From contig DGNZ01000358.1 in NCBI GenBank assembly GCA_002389175.1, positions 1 through 7,008 on the forward strand: a stretch of DNA of 7,008 nucleotides, read 5' to 3'. Of the stretch, positions 1-5,066 are shown one piece after another; within the stretch, counting starts at the first letter, position 1, and each line of letters opens with the position of its first letter. The position numbers and the translations under genes were made by a program. This DNA is from Rhodospirillaceae bacterium UBA4479. GTDB lineage: Bacteria; Pseudomonadota; Alphaproteobacteria; Rhodospirillales; Casp-alpha2. The notes under the pieces were generated by a model. The model was not told where the DNA came from, ran no database searches, and saw only the letters and a program-made list of their open reading frames with translations.

Positions 1-15
1 GACGCATTTGCTCAT
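1..15 (-). CDS. 5' end of an unidentified leftward gene (partial)
   Basis: Reading leftward, an ATG at 15-13 begins the codons for M-S-K-C-V and runs off the window. It is preceded by an AAGG-type ribosome binding site (complement of 23-27, 7 bases from the ATG) and, further up, by a promoter-like pair at 63-93. These two signals make a true gene start plausible. Five codons are not enough to name a product, and the gene could equally start elsewhere in this frame. Confidence 0.4.
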
Positions 16-25
16 GGCACTGCCT

Positions 26-43
26 TCGTATGATATCGTATGA
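26..43. repeat. Two direct copies of an 8-base unit in a leader
   Basis: TCGTATGA occurs at 26-33 and again at 36-43, separated by TA, giving a 10-base period. The pair lies in the presumed 5' untranslated leader of the leftward gene and touches its ribosome binding site (23-27). It could be a binding site for a regulator or chance; nothing in the sequence decides this. Confidence 0.4.
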
Positions 44-62
44 CGCCCGCGAATCGGACCCA

Positions 63-93
63 CATATAGTAGCTACCGCGAAAACAAGGTCAA
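63..93 (-). promoter_or_regulatory. Putative sigma70-type promoter for the leftward gene
   Basis: On the minus strand a -35-like TTGACC (complement of 88-93) is followed by CTATAT with an 18-base spacer or TATATG with 19 (complement of 64-69 or 63-68). The -35 matches the consensus at 5 of 6 positions. The spacer is slightly long, but the pair sits a sensible distance upstream of the ATG at 15 and would give a leader of about 40 bases. Confidence 0.45.
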
Positions 94-141
94 CGCGGGA
101 ACGATCACGAATCACCCCTATTATCCCATATATGTGGACAA

Positions 142-152
142 AACGTGACGTT
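142..152. promoter_or_regulatory. Operator-like 11-base palindrome upstream of the GFA gene
   Basis: AACGT and ACGTT flank a central G, forming a perfect inverted repeat just upstream of the putative -35 at 164. Position and symmetry would suit a dimeric regulator of the downstream gene. Short palindromes of this size also arise by chance, so this is a weak call. Confidence 0.25.
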
Positions 153-163
153 ATTCTTGATCA

Positions 164-191
164 TTTACACTTCAAATGTTCATGATATGTT
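164..191 (+). promoter_or_regulatory. Putative promoter of the GFA-family gene
   Basis: TTTACA (164-169, 5 of 6 bases match the -35 consensus) is followed after 16 bases by TATGTT (186-191, 4 of 6 match the -10 consensus), within a strongly AT-rich stretch (about 32% GC over 121-180). Transcription would start near 198, leaving a leader of roughly 25 bases before the ATG at 225. ATGTTC occurs twice, at 176-181 and 187-192, one helical turn apart; the second copy overlaps the -10. Confidence 0.4.
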
Positions 192-224
192 CTTTTTATC
201 TCAAGTCAATGAATAGGGCACAAA

Positions 225-629
225 ATGATCAACGGAAGCTGCCTTTGCGGAAAAGTGAAGTTTGAAATTTCAGGCGAGCCATATTCACTAAGCTATTGCC
301 ACTGTTCAAGGTGCCGCAAAGCTGCGGGGGTGTTTTCTGCTGTTCTGATTGGCCAAGCCGATGATCTTCTGATTACTGCAGGACATGATGAGATAGCTAA
401 ATTCAAGTCTGGTGCAGAATCGAAATTTGAGCGCTGTTTCTGCAAGGAATGTGGTACTTCTCTCGGCGATATGGCCGCTGGTGATGTGTATGTCATTGCG
501 GCTTCTGCCCTAGACGATGATCCAAAAATACGACCGATTTTGCATATCCACACATCATCAAAACCCAAATGGTATGAGATCGTTGATGATTTGAAGACAT
601 TCGAAGGTGATTATATCTCTGAGAATTGA
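225..629 (+). CDS. GFA/CENP-V-family zinc-binding protein
   Basis: A 134-residue cytoplasmic protein of the Gfa (glutathione-dependent formaldehyde-activating enzyme-like) family. All expected metal-binding cysteines are present: C6 and C8 (CLCG) with C73 and C76 (CKEC) fit the structural zinc site, and C25, C27 and C30 (CHCSRC) the second site; C71 is an additional cysteine. The family is known to bind zinc, and Paracoccus Gfa was described as condensing formaldehyde with glutathione, but most short members have no proven substrate and I cannot assign one. The start at 225 is supported by AGGG at 215-218, 6 bases upstream. The coding DNA is about 45% GC by hand count, clearly lower than recO, which suggests acquisition by transfer. 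It is convergent with recO and overlaps its end by 19 bases, so no separate terminator fits between them. Confidence 0.9.
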   Translation: MINGSCLCGKVKFEISGEPYSLSYCHCSRCRKAAGVFSAVLIGQADDLLITAGHDEIAKFKSGAESKFERCFCKECGTSLGDMAAGDVYVIAASALDDDPKIRPILHIHTSSKPKWYEIVDDLKTFEGDYISEN

Positions 630-1351
630 TCTCCTTTGTTCATGCGCTTAATGCGATCGAACAAACGTTCACGGGCAGCAGGCATTTTCGCATCACGGTG
701 CAGAAATACATGGTTTTCCAGGAAAAACGCTGTCAGCCGCAATCCATCTTCGATATCGGCGGGTGCGCTGGAATCGACGAGGAACTGGGGTAAGGCCAAC
801 AGCTTTCCTTTGTAGGGTAGACCTGCGGCGCGAGAAACCGCCCTTCCCGACTTTGGTGATACATAGATCAAATCCTCTGTTTCGCCTGTTGCAGCACAGG
901 CCGTCAGGTCCAGCCCAAAGCCGAGTTCCGTCAGTAATCCGATTTCCCACTTCACGTAAATTACGGGCCACACACTATCGTCATTCAACGCACAGAGCAG
1001 GATTTCCAATCCGTCCATCAATGCCGGGTGCGGTTCGCGTTCGGGCAATGCAGTATCAATCAGTGCGCAAGCAGATGTCAGCGCAGCCAACCGATCCCCG
1101 TTTGATAGCGCGGCGGCGGCATAGGACTCGATGGGCTCTAGGCTGAAATTGCCCAAATGTTCGGACAATCGGGCCCGCCATGTGGCGCGGACCTTATTGC
1201 CGGGCTGCACGATACCGCGCATACGTTTTCCGGCCCCGCCCCTTATCAGGCCTGCATGGCGGCCGTGTTCGCGGGTCAGCACTGTTGCGATTACGGATGT
1301 TTCACCGTGTTTCCGTGCGCCAATGATGATGCCGTCGTCATGCCATTCCAT
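611..1351 (-). CDS. recO: DNA repair protein RecO
   Basis: A 246-residue protein matching RecO in length (E. coli RecO is about 242). RecO binds single-stranded DNA and SSB and, with RecR, loads RecA at gaps in the RecFOR pathway. Residues 1-75 fit the N-terminal OB fold (MEWHDDGIIIGARKHGE at the start), followed by the helical C-terminal domain. The alphaproteobacterial signatures CAATG (152-156) and LIYVSPKSGRAV (161-172) are clear. There is no four-cysteine zinc finger as in Deinococcus RecO. The start at 1351 is chosen by the conserved MEW opening, although no convincing Shine-Dalgarno precedes it. The final codons (about GDQFSEI) lie in DNA shared with the convergent GFA gene, so the natural C-terminus may have been replaced. 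It has no era gene upstream, unlike the usual alphaproteobacterial arrangement as I recall it. Confidence 0.95.
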   Translation of the reverse strand: MEWHDDGIIIGARKHGETSVIATVLTREHGRHAGLIRGGAGKRMRGIVQPGNKVRATWRARLSEHLGNFSLEPIESYAAAALSNGDRLAALTSACALIDTALPEREPHPALMDGLEILLCALNDDSVWPVIYVKWEIGLLTELGFGLDLTACAATGETEDLIYVSPKSGRAVSRAAGLPYKGKLLALPQFLVDSSAPADIEDGLRLTAFFLENHVFLHRDAKMPAARERLFDRIKRMNKGDQFSEI

Positions 1352-1465
1352 TTGGGCAGTTTACGCGCAGGGTCGTGCGGGTTCACGCGCGAATGATCGT
1401 ATCGCAACAATTTCCCCCTTGCCCCCCACGCGATGCCAATGAATGGTCTGGTCAGGAGAACTGAA
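1352..1465. other. Divergent intergenic region between recO and the PLP enzyme
   Basis: These 114 bases must hold the start signals of both divergent genes. I see no convincing -35/-10 pair in either direction. A C-rich run lies at about 1414-1427. There is no recognisable fragment of era or another coding remnant. Confidence 0.5.
1454..1458 (+). promoter_or_regulatory. Ribosome binding site fixing the PLP-enzyme start at 1466
   Basis: AGGAG lies 7 bases upstream of the ATG at 1466. An in-frame ATG at 1433 would add 11 residues but has no comparable site, and the family homology begins after 1466, so 1466 is preferred. Confidence 0.75.
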
Positions 1466-2590
1466 ATGCATGACGAGTTTAAGAACCTATCGACCATCGC
1501 GGCTGCCGCCATCGGTGCAGAGATTCCGGATACAGGTGATATCGCACCCCACATAAAGCCGGCCACGACGTACGAAAAAGGCAAAGGCTATTCGTATTAT
1601 CGGAACGATGGCCCGGGCCTGAGTGACGCTGAGGCCGTGGTCAATAAACTCGAAGGTGGCGAAGGCGCACTTTTGTTTTCATCAGGCATGGCGGCGGCGA
1701 CCCATTTGTTAATCGCAATGGGTCACGGGGCACACATTTTAGTTCCCGAAACCATGTACTGGTTTTTGCGGTTCTGGACGGAGAACCAAGGCGCCACATT
1801 TGGCCTGACGTTCACCCGTTATCCCAATGGTGATATCGATGCTGTTCGGGCGGCTGTTGGAAACCTGAAACCTGATGCGGTGTGGGTCGAAACCCCTGCG
1901 AACCCGGATTGGTCTGTAACAGACCTGGCAGCAGTCGCGGAAATCGCGCACGCGGCAGGTGCCAAGGTGTTTGTTGATTCTACATGTGCAACGCCCATCC
2001 TGACTCGCCCAATTGATTTTGGTGCAGACGTGGTCATGCATTCCGCGACCAAATACTTAAATGGACATTCCGATGTACTGGCGGGTGCATTGATCACCCG
2101 CAAAGCCGACAAGTTTTGGCAAAAGATCACGGACGTGCGCACGGGGCTGGGTTCTACGCTGGGCGCGTTTGAGGCGTGGTTGCTGCTACGTGGCCTGCGC
2201 ACGCTGGATGTCCGCGTAAAGCGGCACTGTGAAAATGCGATGCGCGTGGCTGAGGCATTTCATGAGCACCCTTTGGTCTACACAGTGAATTACCCTGGTT
2301 TGCCAACTGACCCTGGTCATGAAGTCGCCAAATCTCAAATGACAGGTGGGTTTGGTGGCATGATGTCGATCCGGGTGAATGGTGGTGGCGATGCCGCGGC
2401 CCGTGCAGTGCTGCGGACTAAGTTGTTCCGAAATGCGACGTCGCTGGGCGGTGTCGAAAGCCTGATAGAGCATCGCGCCCCGGTCGAAGGCCCGACGACC
2501 CCGACCCCGCAGGATTTGTTGCGGCTATCGGTCGGTCTGGAAGATGCCGATGATCTGATTGCAGATTTGGAACAAGCGTTGGGGCAGTAA
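1466..2590 (+). CDS. PLP-dependent Cys/Met metabolism (trans-sulfuration family) enzyme
   Basis: A 374-residue cytoplasmic enzyme of fold-type I, in the cystathionine gamma-synthase / cystathionine lyase / methionine gamma-lyase family. Visible family marks: Y44-x-R46 (phosphate contact from the neighbouring subunit), SSGMAAA (72-78), the PLP-stacking tyrosine at about Y98, ETPANP (142-147), cofactor aspartate D171 in DSTCATP, Schiff-base lysine K196 in SATKYLNGHSDVLAG, SLGGVESLIEH (326-336) and substrate-carboxylate arginine R353 in RLSVGLED. Length fits the family (about 380-400). Several motifs deviate from the commonest forms: ETPANP for ESPTNP, DSTCATP for DNTFATP, and HRAPVEG after SLGGVESLIE. 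Synthase, beta-lyase and gamma-lyase activities cannot be told apart from sequence alone, so no gene symbol is given; cystathionine beta-lyase (metC-like) is one candidate. It is divergent from recO and appears monocistronic, with a terminator-like hairpin 28 bases past the stop. Confidence 0.9.
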   Translation: MHDEFKNLSTIAAAAIGAEIPDTGDIAPHIKPATTYEKGKGYSYYRNDGPGLSDAEAVVNKLEGGEGALLFSSGMAAATHLLIAMGHGAHILVPETMYWFLRFWTENQGATFGLTFTRYPNGDIDAVRAAVGNLKPDAVWVETPANPDWSVTDLAAVAEIAHAAGAKVFVDSTCATPILTRPIDFGADVVMHSATKYLNGHSDVLAGALITRKADKFWQKITDVRTGLGSTLGAFEAWLLLRGLRTLDVRVKRHCENAMRVAEAFHEHPLVYTVNYPGLPTDPGHEVAKSQMTGGFGGMMSIRVNGGGDAAARAVLRTKLFRNATSLGGVESLIEHRAPVEGPTTPTPQDLLRLSVGLEDADDLIADLEQALGQ

Positions 2591-2613
2591 ATTCCGACTA
2601 CACAAAATAAACT

Positions 2614-2699
2614 GTCACCCTAAACTCGTTTCAGGGTCTATTTTTAATGTTGATCGATGGTGCCCTGAATAAATGGATGCTGAAACAATTCAGCATCAC
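2614..2699. repeat. Bipartite palindromic intergenic repeat (degraded)
   Basis: Two hairpins about 40 bases apart. The first pairs CCCTAAA (2618-2624) with TTCAGGG (2630-2636), with one A-C mismatch. The second pairs GATGCTGAA (2676-2684) with TTCAGCATC (2689-2697), a perfect 9-bp stem around a 4-base loop. The outer ends (GTCACCCT and AGCATCAC) are imperfect inverted copies. The wording resembles dispersed GTCACCCTGAA / TTCAGCATGAC repeats that I recall from intergenic DNA of many proteobacteria. Copy number in this genome cannot be judged from one window. Confidence 0.6.
2618..2645 (+). terminator. Likely intrinsic terminator of the PLP-enzyme gene
   Basis: The hairpin 2618-2636 is followed by TCTATTTTT (2637-2645) and begins 28 bases past the stop codon. 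The stem carries one mismatch, so strength is uncertain. Read on the minus strand it is followed by a looser T-rich run, so it might also stop leftward transcription of the cupin operon. Confidence 0.5.
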
Positions 2700-2712
2700 G
2701 AAAAAACGTATC

Positions 2713-2800
2713 GTCATTCCCGCGCAAGCGGGAATCCAGCCATACGATCGTAAGGGCCCCCGCCTTCGCGGGGGTGACAAGTTAGAAATGCGGGGATGAC
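2713..2800. repeat. dRS3-like / GTCATTCCCGC-type palindromic repeat cluster
   Basis: A perfect hairpin pairs ATTCCCGC (2716-2723) with GCGGGAAT (2728-2735) around a GCAA loop. A second pairs CCCCCGC (2757-2763) with GCGGGGG (2768-2774) around CTTC. A third half-unit, GCGGGGATGAC, lies at 2790-2800. Half-sites at 2713-2723, 2768-2778 and 2790-2800 are variants of one another, the first inverted relative to the other two. The first palindrome fits the ATTCCC-N8-GGGAAT form described for Neisseria dRS3 repeats; similar sequences occur in many proteobacterial intergenic regions. No transposase is present in the window. Confidence 0.65.
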
Positions 2801-2851
2801 GGGGTTAGTGTATGGAAGTTACAGAGTGAGAATTGCCCGGGAAGACGAGAA

Positions 2852-3244
2852 TTACTTCGGCGCGTAGTACAAAAACTCTAGCATCACACAGCCGTCCTTG
2901 GTGAAGAACGGGCCATGCGGGATATCGGCGGGACGGACCGCGTATGTACCAGGCTCAAGCACGCGCTCTTCATGCTTAGGTGTGCCAATCGATAACGAGC
3001 CTGAAATAATGAACACCTCTTCGCACCAATCGTGAATTTGTGGATCAGAGACCGATGTGCCTGCAGCCCAGCGCGATACCTTGGTCACGGACCCCGTTTG
3101 ATTGTCATGATCAAATTGGCCTGAAAGCAGCTTCGCTTCGACGCCATCAAAACCCGGTACGGCTTCCCAGCCGTCATCATCCAGCGCGTTAAAAAATTCA
3201 CGGTGTTCCTTTAAGAACGATCCAAAGCCTGGGTTTGCTGTCAT
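2852..3244 (-). CDS. Small cupin-domain protein
   Basis: A 130-residue single-domain cupin, cytoplasmic with no signal peptide. Motif 1 is represented by H71 and E75/E76 in IHDWCEEVFIISGSL, and motif 2 by YAVRPADIPHGPF (101-113) with H110; a C-terminal CVMLEFLYY supplies E123. These side chains could bind a metal, though the classical HxH pair of motif 1 is reduced to one histidine. The YAVRP...PHGPF...E..YY pattern is typical of an uncharacterised proteobacterial cupin group with no known substrate, so no reaction is proposed. The ATG overlaps the acpS stop codon in an ATGA, so translation is probably coupled to acpS. Linkage to acpS need not mean shared function: it sits where lepB would be expected in related genomes. 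Confidence 0.85.
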   Translation of the reverse strand: MTANPGFGSFLKEHREFFNALDDDGWEAVPGFDGVEAKLLSGQFDHDNQTGSVTKVSRWAAGTSVSDPQIHDWCEEVFIISGSLSIGTPKHEERVLEPGTYAVRPADIPHGPFFTKDGCVMLEFLYYAPK

Positions 3245-3642
3245 GGTTTTGGATCCGCCGAGATAATGACCATCGCATGCGCCATGGGGTATTCATCAGT
3301 CTGCGAGACATCGACTTTGGAGACCATACCGTCTGGTGTCAGCGCATTCAGCCGTTCTAATGCACCACCGGTCAACTTCATATAAGGCTGACCCGTGGGG
3401 AGGTTTTGCACCACCATATCGCGCCAGAACACGCCCAAACGAAACCCGGTGCCGAGTGCCTTGGCACAGGCTTCTTTGGCGGCCCAGCTTTGTGCAAAAC
3501 TAGGCGCCGGGCTTGGGCGACGCATGGCTTTTTTGATTTCGTATTCGTCATAAATGCGGTTGATGAAGCGGTCGCCAAAACGCTCTAGCGATTGTTCAAT
3601 TCTGCGGATATCGCACAGGTCCGTGCCGATCCCGATGATCAT
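3241..3642 (-). CDS. acpS: Holo-[acyl-carrier-protein] synthase AcpS
   Basis: A 133-residue enzyme that transfers 4'-phosphopantetheine from coenzyme A to the serine of apo-ACP, switching on fatty acid synthesis. It opens with the conserved MIIGIGTDLCDIRRIE, in which D8 is the Mg-binding aspartate. FAQSWAAKEACAKALGTG (49-66) carries the second metal ligand E57 and the K56/K61 region. Length is normal for the group I (AcpS-type) phosphopantetheinyl transferases (about 120-140). The start overlaps the pdxJ stop by 4 bases (ATGA) and the stop overlaps the cupin start in the same way, so it is an internal cistron of the operon. All key residues appear intact. Confidence 0.96.
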   Translation of the reverse strand: MIIGIGTDLCDIRRIEQSLERFGDRFINRIYDEYEIKKAMRRPSPAPSFAQSWAAKEACAKALGTGFRLGVFWRDMVVQNLPTGQPYMKLTGGALERLNALTPDGMVSKVDVSQTDEYPMAHAMVIISADPKP

Positions 3643-4394
3643 GCAGGTTTAGCGCCCGGCGCGTCGGCGCGCGCCTTGTCCATCAAAGCCCGCATCCGTT
3701 GGATCGAACTTTCGAGGCCGGAGAATATCGCTTCACCGATCAGGAAATGACCAATGTTGAGTTCTACAACTTCGGGTATTGCTGCGACGGGCATGACAGT
3801 ATCAAAGGTCAGGCCATGACCAGCGTGGCATTCCATACCCAACTGGTGGGTGTAGATGGCCGCTTCGGCAATACGCTTTAACTCTTCATCGCGTGCCGCC
3901 CCAATCACATCGCAATAGCGCCCGGTATGTAGTTCTACGATATCTGCGCCCAATTCTGCTGCGGCATCTAGCTGACGTTGATCGGGTTCAATAAACAATG
4001 AGACACGAATACCCGCGTCTTTCAGTTGGGAAATAACAGGCTGCAAAGATGTGGCACCGCCAGCGACATCAAGGCCTCCTTCGGTTGTACGCTCTTCACG
4101 CTTTTCCGGTACGATACACGCTGCGTTTGGTTTGTGGCGTAAGGCGATCTGTAGCATTTCGGCTGTTGCCGCGATTTCAAGGTTCAGCGGTGTATCGATG
4201 GCTTCCATCAGGCGGCCGACATCGCTGTCTGAAATGTGCCGACGATCTTCGCGTAGATGAGCCGTAATACCATCAGCACCAGCTTTTTCGGCCAGCTTTG
4301 CGGCATGAATTGGATCGGGGTGAATGCCGCCACGTGCATTGCGAATGGTTGCGACGTGATCAATGTTGACGCCTAAACGAAGCTTATCATTCAT
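3639..4394 (-). CDS. pdxJ: Pyridoxine 5'-phosphate synthase PdxJ
   Basis: A 251-residue TIM-barrel enzyme that condenses 1-deoxy-D-xylulose 5-phosphate with 3-amino-2-oxopropyl phosphate to pyridoxine 5'-phosphate, the last ring-forming step of DXP-dependent vitamin B6 synthesis. Conserved blocks: GVNIDHVATIRNARGG (8-23), HLREDRRHI (46-54, catalytic histidine H46), E73, VPEKREERTTEGGLD (95-109), E154 in ELHTG, HAGHGL (190-195, H193) and ELNIGHFLIGEAI near the C-terminus. The frame is open upstream to 4520, but homology begins at MNDKLRLGVNIDH, and the ATG at 4394 forms an ATGA overlap with the DUF2062 stop, so that start is chosen. Its product leads to PLP, the cofactor of the enzyme at 1466-2590, but nothing indicates a regulatory link. 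Confidence 0.97.
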   Translation of the reverse strand: MNDKLRLGVNIDHVATIRNARGGIHPDPIHAAKLAEKAGADGITAHLREDRRHISDSDVGRLMEAIDTPLNLEIAATAEMLQIALRHKPNAACIVPEKREERTTEGGLDVAGGATSLQPVISQLKDAGIRVSLFIEPDQRQLDAAAELGADIVELHTGRYCDVIGAARDEELKRIAEAAIYTHQLGMECHAGHGLTFDTVMPVAAIPEVVELNIGHFLIGEAIFSGLESSIQRMRALMDKARADAPGAKPA

Positions 4395-5008
4395 GTCGTG
4401 CTTTCCTGTTCCCGTGCGAGCCTTTCTATCATGGCTACTTTTGCGCGGGTGCGCCGCGCATGTGCTGCAAATTTGTAGCGTTCGATGACGGGTTTCAGCA
4501 ACAGGAAGAATATCACCCATACAATAATCGCTGCGGGGACGGATGCTGCCAACATAGGCAACAACAAGGGAAAAGCTTGGTCGGCCAGATACGCCCAGTC
4601 ACGGTCAAAAAATGCCATGGTGACGTGTCCAAATAGACTGGTGAAATCCATGGTATCGGGATCGACGCCTTCGACCGAAACTCCCATGAATATCCCGGCT
4701 TTATATAGACCGATCCAGATGAATGGGAATGTCCATGGGTTGCCGACGACGGTGCCGATGGCGGCGGCAACGGCGCTACATCGGGTCAGCCACGCCCCGA
4801 CGATAGCCAACAGTATGTGTAAGCCAATAAACGGCGTGAACGACATCGCAGCACCCCATGCAAAGCCGCCCGCAATGGCATAGCCCGTTCCGGGTAAGCG
4901 TCCGATCCGGTACAACGTATATTGCGATGCACGTCTCCAGCCCATTTGGGGCCAGACGACATCACGAACACGTCGTAACCGCGTTATTGGAATCCTGCGT
5001 TGAAACAT
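4391..5008 (-). CDS. DUF2062 family inner-membrane protein
   Basis: A 205-residue membrane protein. A basic N-terminus (about 1-37) leads to hydrophobic segments at roughly 43-75 and 78-110, and a final one at about 146-172, followed by a basic, arginine-rich cytoplasmic-type tail. The DUF2062 signature is clear: GGFAWGAAMSFTPFIGLH (47-64) and GTVVGNPWTFPFIWIG (85-100). The function of the family is not known to me; it is often found beside pdxJ and acpS in alphaproteobacteria. It starts 58 bases after the RSH stop codon, so it may begin a new transcript or be read through. No strong Shine-Dalgarno precedes the ATG; only a weak AAAG is seen. Its stop codon overlaps the pdxJ start. Confidence 0.88.
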   Translation of the reverse strand: MFQRRIPITRLRRVRDVVWPQMGWRRASQYTLYRIGRLPGTGYAIAGGFAWGAAMSFTPFIGLHILLAIVGAWLTRCSAVAAAIGTVVGNPWTFPFIWIGLYKAGIFMGVSVEGVDPDTMDFTSLFGHVTMAFFDRDWAYLADQAFPLLLPMLAASVPAAIIVWVIFFLLLKPVIERYKFAAHARRTRAKVAMIERLAREQESTT

Positions 5009-5066
5009 AGGCTTTAAGTAGCGATTAGGCGGTTACAATGAAAGGCCTGTTTGACCCGAAAATGCC

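Larger units (their letters stand above)
2591..2851. other. 261-base gene-free region between convergent genes, filled with palindromes
   Basis: No plausible coding sequence is seen. The stretch separates the ends of the PLP-enzyme gene and the cupin gene and contains at least four hairpin-forming palindromes in two groups (2614-2699 and 2713-2800, listed separately). Confidence 0.8.

Noticed and set aside
763..1146. 127-codon plus-strand frame antisense to recO
   Set aside because: Arg- and Pro-rich shadow of recO with no ribosome binding site or recognisable similarity.
1433..1465. Upstream ATG for the PLP enzyme
   Set aside because: No good ribosome binding site precedes it, while AGGAG lies 7 bases before the ATG at 1466.
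2713..2800. CRISPR array
   Set aside because: The repeated units are short palindromes in mixed orientation with irregular spacing, not uniform direct repeats with even spacers, and no cas gene is present.
4395..4520. N-terminal extension of pdxJ to an ATG at 4520
   Set aside because: The added 42 residues have no family similarity and overlap DUF2062 deeply; the ATGA start at 4394 begins the conserved sequence.
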